From assembly GCA_963801035.1 (NCBI GenBank), contig CAWDDF010000002.1, forward strand, positions 62,001-126,000: 64,000 bases of DNA. The letters run 5' to 3'. The position numbers and the translations under genes are program-made. The stretch is from JACCZX01 sp963801035 (GTDB lineage Bacteria > Pseudomonadota > Gammaproteobacteria > Burkholderiales > Burkholderiaceae_F). Position 1 is the stretch's first letter. Each line of letters begins with the position of its first letter. Shown one piece after another: positions 1 to 9,380 of this stretch. The notes beneath the pieces were generated by a model, which was not told the origin of the DNA, did not search any database, and saw only the letters and a list, made by a program, of their open reading frames with translations.

Positions 1-1
1 C

Positions 2-325
2 GCGAACACCGATAACACGCGGACGCTCGGGGTGCTCACGTTCACCGAATATGTTTTTCCTCTGCAGATTGCAGGCGTCATTCTGCTGGTGGCGATTATC
101 GCTGCCATCGCGTTGACGTTGCGTGGACGCAAGGATTCGAAATGGCAGAACCCGTCGGAGCAGGTCAAGGTACGCAGCGGCGATCGCGTCCGGCTGGTCA
201 CGATGGCGAGCGCTAGCGAGGAGCGCCGGGCCGCCCCAAGCTCATCAAGTGCCCCCTCGGGGGGCGGACGCGTAGCGGCCGGGGGCGAAGACATAGATAA
301 AGCACGGCAAACAAAAAGCATTTAG
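2..325 (+). CDS. nuoJ: NADH-quinone oxidoreductase subunit J, C-terminal part
   Basis: Partial: the frame is open from base 2, so the start lies upstream of the window. NuoJ is a membrane-arm subunit of complex I. About 107 residues are visible: a hydrophobic helix (AGVILLVAIIAAIALTL), then the basic segment that usually ends the protein (QVKVRSGDRVRLVTM). About 35 further residues, low in complexity and rich in Ser, Ala and Gly, follow. They are encoded largely by a REP-like repeat at 221-290 and look like an appended tail rather than part of the family. nuoK starts 16 bases downstream. The assignment is firm from sequence and context; the function of the tail is unknown. Confidence 0.9.
   Translation, partial: ANTDNTRTLGVLTFTEYVFPLQIAGVILLVAIIAAIALTLRGRKDSKWQNPSEQVKVRSGDRVRLVTMASASEERRAAPSSSSAPSGGGRVAAGGEDIDKARQTKSI
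221..290 (+). repeat. REP-like palindromic repeat, copy 1 (inside nuoJ)
   Basis: AGCGCCGGGCCG at 222-233 and CCCAAGC at 235-241 are followed by a C-run/G-run hairpin (GCCCCC, loop TC, GGGGGGC at 251-265) and a second G-rich stretch near 279-286. Copy 2 at 20335-20400 has the same layout, with 19 of 20 bases identical over the first part. Here the element is translated as the tail of NuoJ. Confidence 0.8.
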
Positions 326-341
326 ACGAAGAGGAAACGTC

Positions 342-647
342 GTGGTATCGCTGTCCTGGTATCTGGGTGTAGGCGCGCTGTTGTTCGCGATCAGCGTCGT
401 CGGCATTTTTCTGAACCGAAAGAACCTGATCGTGCTGCTGATGGCGATCGAGCTGATGTTGCTGGCAGTCAACATCAACTTCGTCGCGTTCTCGCACTAT
501 CTTGGCGACTATCACGGACAAGTATTCGTGTTCTTCATCCTGACCGTCGCTGCGGCCGAAGCTGCGATCGGGCTCGCAATTCTGGTGGTCCTGTTCCGCA
601 ATTTGTCCACGATCGACGTGCAAGAGCTCGACCTACTCAAAGGCTGA
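342..647 (+). CDS. nuoK: NADH-quinone oxidoreductase subunit K
   Basis: A 101-residue membrane protein with three predicted helices, the usual length for NuoK. It is one of the antiporter-like core subunits of complex I in the inner membrane. The helix-1 sequence GIFLNRKNLIVLLMAIELML carries the conserved Glu of the family, and a second buried Glu lies in VAAAEAAIGLAI. The start is GTG with a GAGGAA ribosome-binding site at 330-335. The stop is one base before nuoL, so translation is probably coupled within the nuo operon. Confidence 0.97.
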   Translation: MVSLSWYLGVGALLFAISVVGIFLNRKNLIVLLMAIELMLLAVNINFVAFSHYLGDYHGQVFVFFILTVAAAEAAIGLAILVVLFRNLSTIDVQELDLLKG

Positions 648-648
648 C

Positions 649-2661
649 GTGCGCAGCCTCTACCTATTGGTGCCACTGGCACCGCTGATCGGAGCGCTGA
701 TCGCTGGTCTCGGTGGCAAGGTGATCGGCCGCACCGGCGCGCACCTGGTCACGATCCTCGGTGTGCTGATCGCGACGATCGCGTCATTCATGGTGCTGTC
801 CGAAGTGATGAGAGGCACCACGTTTGACGGAACTGTTTACACGTGGGCAGTAGTCGGCGGCTTAAACCTCGAGGTGGGTTTCCTGATCGATCCGCTGACC
901 GCCTTGATGATGGTCGTGGTCACGTTCGTGTCGCTGATGGTGCACATCTACACGATCGGTTACATGGCCGACGATCCGGGATATCAGCGGTTTTTCTCCT
1001 ACATCTCACTCTTCACGTTCAGCATGCTGATGCTGGTGATGAGCAACAATTTTCTGCAGCTGTTTTTTGGCTGGGAAGCGGTCGGGCTGATGTCCTATCT
1101 GCTGATCGGCTTCTGGTACGAGCGCGAGACTGCCATCTACGCGAATCTGAAAGCGTTTCTCGTCAATCGCGTAGGCGATTTCGGCTTCGTGCTCGGCATC
1201 GGCCTTGTTTACGCGTACTTCGGGACGCTGCACTACGCGGAAGTATTCGCTGCCGCACCGGCAATGGCCGCACGCGCAATCGAATTCATACCTGGCACGC
1301 CGTGGATGCTGATGACGGTTATCTGCATTTGCCTGTTCATCGGTGCGATGGGCAAAAGCGCACAGTTCCCGCTGCACGTCTGGCTGCCGGATTCGATGGA
1401 AGGCCCGACACCGATCTCGGCGTTGATTCATGCCGCGACGATGGTGACCGCGGGCATTTTCATGGTGGCGCGCATGTCACCGTTGTTCGAGCTCTCGGAC
1501 GTCGCGCTGTCGTTCGTAGTCGTGATCGGCGCAATCACTGCGTTTTTCATGGGCGTGCTGGGTATCGTGCAGAACGACATCAAGCGTGTCGTCGCGTACT
1601 CGACGCTGTCCCAACTCGGTTACATGACCGTTGCACTGGGTGTCTCTGCCTACTCGGCCGGCATCTTCCATCTGATGACGCACGCATTTTTCAAGGCACT
1701 GCTGTTTCTCGCCGCGGGCTCGGTGATCATCGGCATGCACCACGATCAGGACATCCGGAACATGGGCGGTTTGTGGAAGAAGATGCCCGTGACGTGGATC
1801 ACCGCGCTCATCGGCTCGCTGGCGCTGATCGGCGTCCCATTCTTTTCAGGTTTCTATTCCAAAGACTCGATCATCATCGCAACTCACGCTGCGGCGAACG
1901 CGGATCAATGGGGCGCGACGGTCGCGTACTGGGCGTTGACGCTCGGCGTGTTCATCACGGCGTTCTATTCATTCCGGATGTTCTTCCTGGTCTTTCACGG
2001 CAAGCCACGCTGGCATCAGAAACCGCGTGACCCGGAACACGATGATGAGCATCACACCGACGAGCATCACGGCGAGCCGCACGAATCTCCGAATGTCGTC
2101 ACGGTGCCGTTGGTCCTTCTGGCGATTCCTTCGCTGGTGATCGGCTTCGTGGCGATCGAGTGGCTGCTGGGAGGCGACTTCTTCGGAAGCTCCATTGTTG
2201 TGGACGCCGCAAGGCATCCGGCGATGACCCACGTCGCGGAGGAGGCGCGCAGCGCACTGGCGATGGGTCTGCATGGGTTCGTGTCTGCGCCGACTTATCT
2301 GGCGCTGGCCGGGGTCGCGCTGGCCGCGTTTCTGTATCTGCGGCGCCCTGATCTTGCCGCTGCGCTGAAGCAGCGGTTCGGTGGCCTGTATCGGCTGCTC
2401 GACAACAAGTACTACCTCGATCGGATCAACGAGTTCGTGTTTGCAGGCGGCGCGCGCAAACTCGGTTTCGGTCTCTGGCGCGGCGGCGATATCGGACTGA
2501 TCGACGGCATTGCGATCAACGGCAGCGCGAAGGTCGTCGGCTGGGTAGCCGGCGCGGCACGACTGCTTCAGTCGGGGTACATCTATCACTACGCGTTCGG
2601 AATGATCATCGGCATTCTCGTGCTGGTGACGTTGTTCGTCACGTTGAACGTCGTGCGATAG
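649..2661 (+). CDS. nuoL: NADH-quinone oxidoreductase subunit L
   Basis: A 670-residue, highly hydrophobic protein and the distal antiporter-like proton-pumping subunit of complex I. Typical family segments are present: GWEAVGLMSYLLIGFWY, GKSAQFPLHVWLPDSMEGPT and IKRVVAYSTLSQLGYM. A His/Asp/Glu-rich loop at roughly residues 462-480 is cytosolic or periplasmic and varies among NuoL proteins; similar loops are common in Betaproteobacteria. The start is GTG one base after the nuoK stop, and nuoM follows two bases after the nuoL stop. Length and order match a standard nuo operon. Confidence 0.97.
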   Translation: MRSLYLLVPLAPLIGALIAGLGGKVIGRTGAHLVTILGVLIATIASFMVLSEVMRGTTFDGTVYTWAVVGGLNLEVGFLIDPLTALMMVVVTFVSLMVHIYTIGYMADDPGYQRFFSYISLFTFSMLMLVMSNNFLQLFFGWEAVGLMSYLLIGFWYERETAIYANLKAFLVNRVGDFGFVLGIGLVYAYFGTLHYAEVFAAAPAMAARAIEFIPGTPWMLMTVICICLFIGAMGKSAQFPLHVWLPDSMEGPTPISALIHAATMVTAGIFMVARMSPLFELSDVALSFVVVIGAITAFFMGVLGIVQNDIKRVVAYSTLSQLGYMTVALGVSAYSAGIFHLMTHAFFKALLFLAAGSVIIGMHHDQDIRNMGGLWKKMPVTWITALIGSLALIGVPFFSGFYSKDSIIIATHAAANADQWGATVAYWALTLGVFITAFYSFRMFFLVFHGKPRWHQKPRDPEHDDEHHTDEHHGEPHESPNVVTVPLVLLAIPSLVIGFVAIEWLLGGDFFGSSIVVDAARHPAMTHVAEEARSALAMGLHGFVSAPTYLALAGVALAAFLYLRRPDLAAALKQRFGGLYRLLDNKYYLDRINEFVFAGGARKLGFGLWRGGDIGLIDGIAINGSAKVVGWVAGAARLLQSGYIYHYAFGMIIGILVLVTLFVTLNVVR

Positions 2662-2663
2662 CC

Positions 2664-4172
2664 GTGCAGACCGCGACGTCCTGGCTCAGCCTCGCGATCT
2701 GGATTCCGATCGGCTTTGGAGTGGCAATCCTCGCTGCCGGCCGCGATCGCAATCTCGATGTGATTCGCACACTGGCGCTGATCGGCAGCCTGCTCGGGCT
2801 CGTCGTCACGATTCCTCTCTACACGGGATTCGATCCGTCGCTTGCGCAACTGCAGTTCGTCGAGAACGTGCCGTGGATCGAGAGGCTGAATGCGAACTAT
2901 CACCTCGGTGTCGACGGCATCTCGATCTGGTTCGTGCTGCTGACGGCGTTCATGACGGTGATCGTCGTGCTCGCCGGATGGCAGGTGATCGAAACGCGCG
3001 TCTCGCAGTACTACGCGGCCTTTCTGATCCTGTCCGGATTGATGGTCGGTGTTTTCGCGGCGGCAGACGGATTGCTGTTCTTCGTGTTTTTCGAGGCGAC
3101 ACTGGTGCCGATGTACGTGATCATCGGCATATGGGGCGGTGCCAACCGCATCTACGCAGCGATCAAATTTTTTCTGTACACGTTTGCGGGCTCGCTGCTG
3201 ATGCTTGTCGCACTGGTGTATCTGTACTACGCGTCCGATGGGCGTTTCGGCATTTTCGACTGGCATCAGGTGCGCCTCGGCATGACCGCGCAGACGCTTC
3301 TCTTTTTGGCCTTCTTCGCGGCGTTCGCGGTCAAGGTCCCGATGTGGCCGGTGCATACGTGGCTTCCCGACGCACACGTCGAAGCTCCCACCGGTGGCTC
3401 GATCATCCTGGCGGCCATCATGCTGAAGCTGGGCGCCTATGGCTTCCTGCGCTTTTCGCTGCCGATTGCTCCCGACGCATCGCACGAGCTGGCAGGCTTT
3501 GTCATCGCCTTGTCCTTGATCGCTGTCGTCTATATCGGGTTCGTGGCACTTGTCCAGTCGGACATGAAAAAGCTCGTTGCGTATTCGTCGATCGCGCACA
3601 TGGGCTTCGTGACGCTCGGGTTCTTCATCTTCAACCCGATGGGAATGACGGGCGGGATCGTGCAAATGATCTCGCATGGTTTCGTCTCGGGTGCGATGTT
3701 CTTCTGCATCGGCGTGATGTACGACCGCATGCACTCCAGGGAGATTGCGGACTATGGCGGGGTTGTGAACACCATGCCGCGATTCGCCGCGTTCTTCATG
3801 TTGTTCGTGATGGCGAACGCAGGGCTTCCTGCAACGAGTGGTTTTGTCGGCGAGTTCATGGTGATTCTTGGCGCCGTGCAGTACAACTTCTGGATTGCAC
3901 TGGTCGCAGGAACGACTCTGGTGCTGGGCGCCGCGTACTCGTTGTGGATGTACAAGCGAGTCATCTTCGGCGAAGTCGCAAACAAGCACGTCGCGGATCT
4001 CGTCGATGTCAATCGCCGCGAGCTCGTGATCCTTACGCTGCTCGCTGTGTTGGTGCTCTGGATGGGTCTATATCCCAAGCCGGTCACCGATCTGATGGAT
4101 GCGTCGGTCACACAGTTGCTGAAACACGTCGCCGCTTCCAAGCTGCCGCTTGCCACCGGAGCGGTTCAGTAG
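2664..4172 (+). CDS. nuoM: NADH-quinone oxidoreductase subunit M
   Basis: A 502-residue antiporter-like subunit of complex I with about 14 hydrophobic helices. Diagnostic segments include FFEATLVPMYVIIGIWGG with its conserved Glu, VKVPMWPVHTWLPDAHVEAP, and MKKLVAYSSIAHMGFV. The start is GTG, two bases after nuoL. The stop codon is directly followed by the ATG of nuoN. There is no sign of damage. Confidence 0.97.
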   Translation: MQTATSWLSLAIWIPIGFGVAILAAGRDRNLDVIRTLALIGSLLGLVVTIPLYTGFDPSLAQLQFVENVPWIERLNANYHLGVDGISIWFVLLTAFMTVIVVLAGWQVIETRVSQYYAAFLILSGLMVGVFAAADGLLFFVFFEATLVPMYVIIGIWGGANRIYAAIKFFLYTFAGSLLMLVALVYLYYASDGRFGIFDWHQVRLGMTAQTLLFLAFFAAFAVKVPMWPVHTWLPDAHVEAPTGGSIILAAIMLKLGAYGFLRFSLPIAPDASHELAGFVIALSLIAVVYIGFVALVQSDMKKLVAYSSIAHMGFVTLGFFIFNPMGMTGGIVQMISHGFVSGAMFFCIGVMYDRMHSREIADYGGVVNTMPRFAAFFMLFVMANAGLPATSGFVGEFMVILGAVQYNFWIALVAGTTLVLGAAYSLWMYKRVIFGEVANKHVADLVDVNRRELVILTLLAVLVLWMGLYPKPVTDLMDASVTQLLKHVAASKLPLATGAVQ

Positions 4173-5669
4173 ATGAGCTCGCTTGGCCTCGTCGTCGCGC
4201 TTCCCGAGATGGTTCTGCTTGCGACGGCCAGTATCGTGCTCGTGGTCGACCTTTTCGTTTCAGACGAGCGGCGCAACGTCACGTACGCGATGACACTGCT
4301 GGCAATGGCGGCTGCTGCAGTCGCCGTCTGCTTGGCGCTGGCGCGAAACGAAGTCGTCGTCGGCTTTGGCGGCATGTACATCGCCGACCCAATGGGGCAT
4401 GTGCTGAAGCTGTTTGCGATCTTTTGCTGCGGCTTCATGTTGATTTGCGCGCAATCCTATGCTCGCGCACGCGGCATTTGGAAGGGCGAGCTTTTCAGTC
4501 TGACGTTGTTCACGCTGCTTGGGATCATGTTGATGATCTCGGCGAACAACCTGCTGGTGATCTACCTCGGCCTCGAGCTGCAATCGCTTTCAATGTATGC
4601 GCTCGTCGCGCTGCGGCGCGACGATCCACGCGCCAGCGAAGCGGCGATGAAATACTTCGTTCTCGGATCGCTGGCATCGGGATTTCTGCTTTATGGCATG
4701 TCGATGCTCTATGGCGCGACTGGCACACTCGAAATAGATGAGCTGGCACGCCGCGTTGCAAGTGGGCAGATCGCGAGCCGTGCACCGCTGCTGCTCGGGA
4801 TTGTGTTCGTCGTCGCGGGGCTCGCGTTCAAGTTCGGGGTTGTGCCGTTTCACATGTGGGCACCCGACGTGTATCAGGGTGCGCCCACTCCGATCACTCT
4901 ATTGATCAGCTCCGCGCCCGAGCTGGCGATCTTTGCGATTGCGTTCCGGATCCTTGTCGAAGGGCTGCTGCCGTTCGCCGTTGACTGGCAGAAAATCCTC
5001 GCACTGCTCGCGGTCGCGTCGCTGGTGCTCGGTAATCTGACCGCGATAGCGCAGAGCAACTTGAAGCGAATGCTGGCCTATTCGACGATCGCCCAGATGG
5101 GGTTCGTCATGCTGGCAATGCTCTCGGGTGTCACTTCTGGTAATGCCGCCTCCATCGCGAATGCCTACAGCGCGGCGATGTTTTACCTGATTGCATACGC
5201 GCTGACCTCGCTTGGCACGTTCGGGGTGATGCTGCTGCTGTCGAGGCAGGGGTTCGAAGCTGAAGAGATTGCAGATTTTCGCGGGCTGGCCAAGCGCAGC
5301 CCGTGGTACGCGTTCGTCATGCTGCTGCTGATGTTTTCGCTTGCAGGCGTTCCGCCAACGGTCGGTTTTTACTCGAAGCTCGTGGTGCTGCAGGCCTTGT
5401 TCAGCGAAGGGGCAACGGTCGCGGCGGTATCACTGGCGGTGATTGCGGTGCTCTTTTCGCTGATCGCGGCGTTCTACTACCTGCGCATTGTGAAGACCAT
5501 GTATTTCGACGACCCGACACCCGAATCGGCGGCGCTTCAACTGGTTGGGCCTACCGACATGCGCGTGGCGCTGTCGGTGAACGCAATGTTGGTGCTGGTG
5601 CTGGGAATTCTTCCGCAATACTTGCTGCAGCTGTGCGCTAACGCGATGACACGCACGCTTGGCGGCTAG
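4173..5669 (+). CDS. nuoN: NADH-quinone oxidoreductase subunit N
   Basis: A 498-residue antiporter-like complex I subunit, the last gene of the nuo operon. Family segments: LLVIYLGLELQSLSMYALVA, FKFGVVPFHMWAPDVYQGAP and LKRMLAYSTIAQMGFVMLA. The ATG abuts the nuoM stop codon. A Nudix gene starts ten bases later on the same strand and may be co-transcribed. Length is normal. Confidence 0.97.
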   Translation: MSSLGLVVALPEMVLLATASIVLVVDLFVSDERRNVTYAMTLLAMAAAAVAVCLALARNEVVVGFGGMYIADPMGHVLKLFAIFCCGFMLICAQSYARARGIWKGELFSLTLFTLLGIMLMISANNLLVIYLGLELQSLSMYALVALRRDDPRASEAAMKYFVLGSLASGFLLYGMSMLYGATGTLEIDELARRVASGQIASRAPLLLGIVFVVAGLAFKFGVVPFHMWAPDVYQGAPTPITLLISSAPELAIFAIAFRILVEGLLPFAVDWQKILALLAVASLVLGNLTAIAQSNLKRMLAYSTIAQMGFVMLAMLSGVTSGNAASIANAYSAAMFYLIAYALTSLGTFGVMLLLSRQGFEAEEIADFRGLAKRSPWYAFVMLLLMFSLAGVPPTVGFYSKLVVLQALFSEGATVAAVSLAVIAVLFSLIAAFYYLRIVKTMYFDDPTPESAALQLVGPTDMRVALSVNAMLVLVLGILPQYLLQLCANAMTRTLGG

Positions 5670-5678
5670 CGCAGCTCC

Positions 5679-6260
5679 ATGTCGCAGTCGGATGGTGATG
5701 ATCCACTGACCGAGCAGACGCTCGATAGCCGACTTGCATTCGAAGGGACGTTCCTGCGAGTTTACGTCGATACCGTCAGATCGGCCGACGGTCACGTTGG
5801 CACCCGCGAGTATCTGCGACATCCGGGCGCTGTAATGATCATTCCGCTGTTGTCGGACGGCCAGGTGATTCTCGAGAGGCAGTTCCGCTACCCGATGAAG
5901 CGATCGATGATCGAATTCCCGGCAGGCAAGATCGACGCCGGTGAAACCGCGCTCAGTTGCGCTAAACGCGAGCTGACGGAAGAAACAGGCTATCAGGCTG
6001 CGCGCTGGAGCTATTTGGGCGCATTGCACAACGCGATTGGCTATTGTGACGAGAAGATCGAAATGTTCCTGGCCGAGGAACTAGTGCACGAGGGTGCCGC
6101 CCTCGATGCCGGCGAGACGCTTGAAGTCTTCGCCCAGCCGTGGCAACAGTTATTGCTGTGGGTGCGTGACGGCATCGTCACCGATGCCAAGACAATGCTT
6201 GGCGTCATGTGGTTGGAGAAAGTGCTCGCAGGAGAATGGCAGCGGCAGCAAGTTTTGTAG
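5679..6260 (+). CDS. Nudix hydrolase, ADP-ribose pyrophosphatase type
   Basis: A 193-residue protein with a complete Nudix box at about residues 83-105: G83, E89, R97-E98 and E101-E102, the metal-binding and catalytic positions. Proteins of this shape (preceding RYPxxxxxIEFPAGK, following LGALHNAIGYCDE) usually hydrolyse ADP-ribose or similar nucleoside diphosphate sugars; the substrate is inferred from family resemblance. It lies ten bases after nuoN, a frequent position in Betaproteobacteria, and probably uses the nuo transcript. It is convergent with the ETF-QO gene; the 138-base gap holds only a weak AGCTGT/ACAGCT inverted repeat (6337-6355) and no clear terminator. Confidence 0.9.
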   Translation: MSQSDGDDPLTEQTLDSRLAFEGTFLRVYVDTVRSADGHVGTREYLRHPGAVMIIPLLSDGQVILERQFRYPMKRSMIEFPAGKIDAGETALSCAKRELTEETGYQAARWSYLGALHNAIGYCDEKIEMFLAEELVHEGAALDAGETLEVFAQPWQQLLLWVRDGIVTDAKTMLGVMWLEKVLAGEWQRQQVL

Positions 6261-6398
6261 CGTTCACCGAATGTGCTTGCGTTCGGCTGAAAACCAGAAT
6301 CGAACGTGCGGAATGGCAAAAGCACGAGCAACTTAAAGCTGTAAGCGCGACAGCTGACGCCTTACCAAATCAGTACGTGCCGCAGGTTCAGTCGCAGC

Positions 6399-8057
6399 CT
6401 ACATATTCACGTAGTTCGGTCCCCCGCCACCCTCCGGCGTAACCCAGACGATGTTCTGCGTCGGATCCTTGATGTCGCACGTCTTGCAATGGACACAGTT
6501 CTGGAAGTTGATCTGCAGACGTTCATTGCCATCCGCACCTTTGACGAACTCATAGACCGCAGCGGGGCAGTAGCGCTGTTCGGGCCCCGCGTACTTCGAC
6601 AGGTTGATCCGAGTCGGAACCGTGGGATCCTTCAACGTCAGATGCGGCGGCTGGTTCTCTTCGTGGTTCGTGTTTGAGAGATAGACCGACGACAGACGGT
6701 CAAACGTCAATTTGCCGTCGGGCTTCGGATAGACGATCGGCTCGCACTCGGCCGCCGGCTTTAACTTTTGATAATCGGCGAACTTTCGATGCAACGTCCA
6801 CGGCGCGTGGCCATGAAAAACGATCTGATCGATGCCGAACATAAGCGATCCGAAAAGCAACCCCTTGTCGAGCCACGGCTTGAAATTACGCGCGCGATAA
6901 AGCTCATCGTGCAGCCAGCTCTTTTCGAACGCACTGGGATAGGAAACCAGTTCATCGCGCTGCCGATCTGCAGCGAGCGCTTCGAATGCGGCCTGGGCCG
7001 CGATCATTCCGCTCTTCACTGCGGCATGGCTGCCCTTGATCCGCGGGGCGTTCAGAAAACCCGCATCGCAACCAATCAACGCACCACCCGGAAACACCAG
7101 CTTCGGTAGTGACTGCAACCCGCTGGCGTTGATCGCGCGAGATCCGTATTCGAGCCGCCTGCCACCCTCGAGAAAGGAACGAATCGAAGGGTGCGTCTTG
7201 TAGCGTTGAAATTCATCAAATGGCGACAGGTACGGATTCGTGTACCCCAAACCAACAACAAGCCCGACCGACACGAGGTTTTCGCCAAAGTGATACATCC
7301 AGCCGCCGCCGTACGTGCTGTTGTCGAGCGGCCAGCCGGCACTATGCAGAACCAATCCGGCGTTGAACTTTGAAGCGTCGACTTCCCAGATTTCCTTGAT
7401 ACCGATGCCCCATGTCTGTGGATCGCGTCCCTCATCTAATTTGAAGCGAGGTATAAGTTGCCGCGCAAGATTTCCGCGTGCCCCCTCGGCGAAGAGCGTG
7501 TACTTGCCGTGCAGCTCGACTCCCGGTTGAAAATTTTCGGTCGGCTTGCCGTCGCGCCCGACGCCCATGTTTCCCGTGGCCACTCCTTTCACTGCGCCGG
7601 CATCGTCATAGAGCACTTCGGCCGCAGCGAAGCCGGGAAAAATCTCTACGCCGAGTGATTCGGCTTGCTGACCCAGCCATCGCACCAGATTTCCAAGGCT
7701 ACCGACGAAGTAGCCCTGATTCTTCAGTGAAGCCGGTAGCCAGCCATGCGGAACTTCACGCGCGCCGCGTTCCGACAGGAACAAAAATCTCTCTTCGCCG
7801 ACCGGCGTCTTAAGAGGTGCGCCGCGCTCTTTCCAGTCTGGAAACAGTTCGGTCAGTGCAATGGGATCGATGACAGCGCCGGACAAGATGTGAGCGCCGA
7901 TTTCGGAGCCCTTTTCCAGCACGCAAACACTCACGTCGCGTCCGGCGTCCGCTGCAAGCTGTTTGAGTCGAATCGCAGCCGACAAGCCGCCCGGTCCGCC
8001 GCCGACAACGACGACGTCGTACTCCATCGATTCGCGCTGTACGTCTGCGTCGGCCAT
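6399..8057 (-). CDS. etfQO: Electron transfer flavoprotein-ubiquinone oxidoreductase
   Basis: A 552-residue membrane-associated flavoprotein that passes electrons from reduced ETF, fed by acyl-CoA dehydrogenases, to ubiquinone. The FAD-binding GGGPGG lies at residues 19-24, followed by the ETF-QO segment GAHILSGAVIDP. The C-terminal [4Fe-4S] domain has C497, C521, C524 and C527 in the arrangement of the family (FQNCVHCKTCDIKDP). The ATG is preceded by an AAGGACGAG ribosome-binding region. A TACAAT -10-like hexamer lies upstream (plus-strand ATTGTA near 8082). It is transcribed away from the SDR gene. Confidence 0.97.
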   Translation of the reverse strand: MADADVQRESMEYDVVVVGGGPGGLSAAIRLKQLAADAGRDVSVCVLEKGSEIGAHILSGAVIDPIALTELFPDWKERGAPLKTPVGEERFLFLSERGAREVPHGWLPASLKNQGYFVGSLGNLVRWLGQQAESLGVEIFPGFAAAEVLYDDAGAVKGVATGNMGVGRDGKPTENFQPGVELHGKYTLFAEGARGNLARQLIPRFKLDEGRDPQTWGIGIKEIWEVDASKFNAGLVLHSAGWPLDNSTYGGGWMYHFGENLVSVGLVVGLGYTNPYLSPFDEFQRYKTHPSIRSFLEGGRRLEYGSRAINASGLQSLPKLVFPGGALIGCDAGFLNAPRIKGSHAAVKSGMIAAQAAFEALAADRQRDELVSYPSAFEKSWLHDELYRARNFKPWLDKGLLFGSLMFGIDQIVFHGHAPWTLHRKFADYQKLKPAAECEPIVYPKPDGKLTFDRLSSVYLSNTNHEENQPPHLTLKDPTVPTRINLSKYAGPEQRYCPAAVYEFVKGADGNERLQINFQNCVHCKTCDIKDPTQNIVWVTPEGGGGPNYVNM

Positions 8058-8193
8058 GTCTCGTCCTTGTTGCGATCGAAGATTGTAGAAGGATTGACTA
8101 TGCGATCATCGCCACCGACGGATTCCCCGGCTGCTGCGTGCCAAGCATCGAGGTGCACGCGACGGGCCCGGGTCGTCGACGCTTACCACAACC

Positions 8194-8964
8194 ATGCGAA
8201 CCAATCTAAAAGAGAAGGTGGCACTTGTCACCGGTGCCAGCAGCGGACTGGGGGCGCGCTTCGCCCGCGTGCTGGCCGCCAATGGCGCGCTGACGGTGTT
8301 GGCAGCGCGCCGGCTCGAGCGTCTGAAGGATTTACGAGCCGAGATCGAGGCAGCGGGCGGTGCGGCCCACATCGTTGCGCTCGATGTGACCGACCAGGAA
8401 TCGATCGAAGCCGCCGTCGAGCAGACGGAGCGCGAGGTCGGGCCAATCGACATCCTTGTGAACAATTCCGGCGTTTCGACCGCTCAGCGTCTCACGGAGG
8501 TGACGCCGATTGACTACGACTTCATGTTCGATACCAACGTGAAGGGTGCATTCTTTGTTGCGCAAGCGGTGGCACGGCAGATGATTGCGCGTTCGAAGCA
8601 GCAGCAAGGGCTGCGTGGCCGCATCGTCAATATTGCTTCGATCGCGGGCTTGCGCGTGCTGCCTGACATCGGCGTGTATTGCATGACGAAGGCCGCCGTG
8701 GTTCACATGACACGCTCGCAGGCGGTCGAATGGGGTCGCTACGGCATCAATGTCAACGCGATCTGCCCAGGCTACATACGCACCGAAATGAACGATGCGG
8801 TCTGGGATACCGAGCGCGGCGCAAAGTTGCTCGATCGCCTGCCGCGCAAGAAGGTCGGTTCGCCGGAAGATCTTGATGGCGTGCTGCTGTTGCTGGTCGC
8901 AGAAGAATCGCAGTTCATCAATGGCGCGATCATCTCTGCCGATGATGGAATGTCCGTCACGTGA
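8194..8964 (+). CDS. SDR family oxidoreductase
   Basis: A 256-residue short-chain dehydrogenase with a Rossmann fold. The NAD(P)-binding TGASSGLG is at residues 13-20, NNSG at 90-93 (the usual NNAG with Ala to Ser), a catalytic Ser in NIASIAG near 149, and Y162-x3-K166. The acidic/basic pattern after the first strand (AARRLERL) suggests NADPH, but this is inference. It overlaps the next gene by four bases (GTGA) and sits beside a thioesterase and scoAB, so it probably acts on a 3-hydroxyacyl or oxo intermediate. The exact substrate cannot be read from the sequence. Confidence 0.92.
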   Translation: MRTNLKEKVALVTGASSGLGARFARVLAANGALTVLAARRLERLKDLRAEIEAAGGAAHIVALDVTDQESIEAAVEQTEREVGPIDILVNNSGVSTAQRLTEVTPIDYDFMFDTNVKGAFFVAQAVARQMIARSKQQQGLRGRIVNIASIAGLRVLPDIGVYCMTKAAVVHMTRSQAVEWGRYGINVNAICPGYIRTEMNDAVWDTERGAKLLDRLPRKKVGSPEDLDGVLLLLVAEESQFINGAIISADDGMSVT

Positions 8965-9353
8965 AAGAGTTTGTCGTCGAGGTTCCGCTGCGGTGGGGCG
9001 ACATGGACGCCATGTCACACCTGAATAATCTGATGTATTTCCGGTTGATGGAGGAAGCGCGCATTCAGTGGTTTGCGCTCTTCGGCTTTCCTACGCTGCC
9101 TGTTGGCGAAGCGCCGATCCTTGCACATGCTGGTTGCGATTTCCTGAAAGCGATGACCTATCCTGGGACCGCAATCGTCACTCAAGTCGTGACGCGGCTC
9201 GGACGTTCCAGCGTCGAGATGTCGCTGAAGATTGAAAAGAAAAACGAACCCGACGTCGTTTACGCAACGGGACGCAGCGTGATCGTCTGGTACGACTACA
9301 GCTTAGGCAAGTCCGCGCCGTTGCCCGAGGCGGTGCGCGCAGCCATCACCTAA
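8961..9353 (+). CDS. Acyl-CoA thioesterase, 4HBT hotdog-fold family
   Basis: A 130-residue single hotdog-domain protein. The N-terminal WGDMDAMSHLNN matches the 4-hydroxybenzoyl-CoA thioesterase signature, with the second Asp as the likely catalytic residue. Such enzymes hydrolyse acyl-CoA or acyl-ACP thioesters in the cytoplasm. The start is GTG overlapping the SDR stop, which indicates translational coupling. scoA starts 27 bases downstream with its own GGAG, so the SDR, thioesterase, scoA and scoB probably form one operon. Confidence 0.9.
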   Translation: MKEFVVEVPLRWGDMDAMSHLNNLMYFRLMEEARIQWFALFGFPTLPVGEAPILAHAGCDFLKAMTYPGTAIVTQVVTRLGRSSVEMSLKIEKKNEPDVVYATGRSVIVWYDYSLGKSAPLPEAVRAAIT

Positions 9354-9380
9354 AATTACGACTCGAAGGCGGAGAACTCC

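Noticed and set aside
843..2030. A 395-codon open frame inside nuoL
   Set aside because: It is arginine-rich, overlaps nuoL completely in another frame, and has no recognisable domain; typical of GC-rich shadow frames.
2035..2090. His/Asp/Glu-rich loop in NuoL as a metal-binding novelty
   Set aside because: Similar loops occur in many betaproteobacterial NuoL proteins, so it is not unusual.
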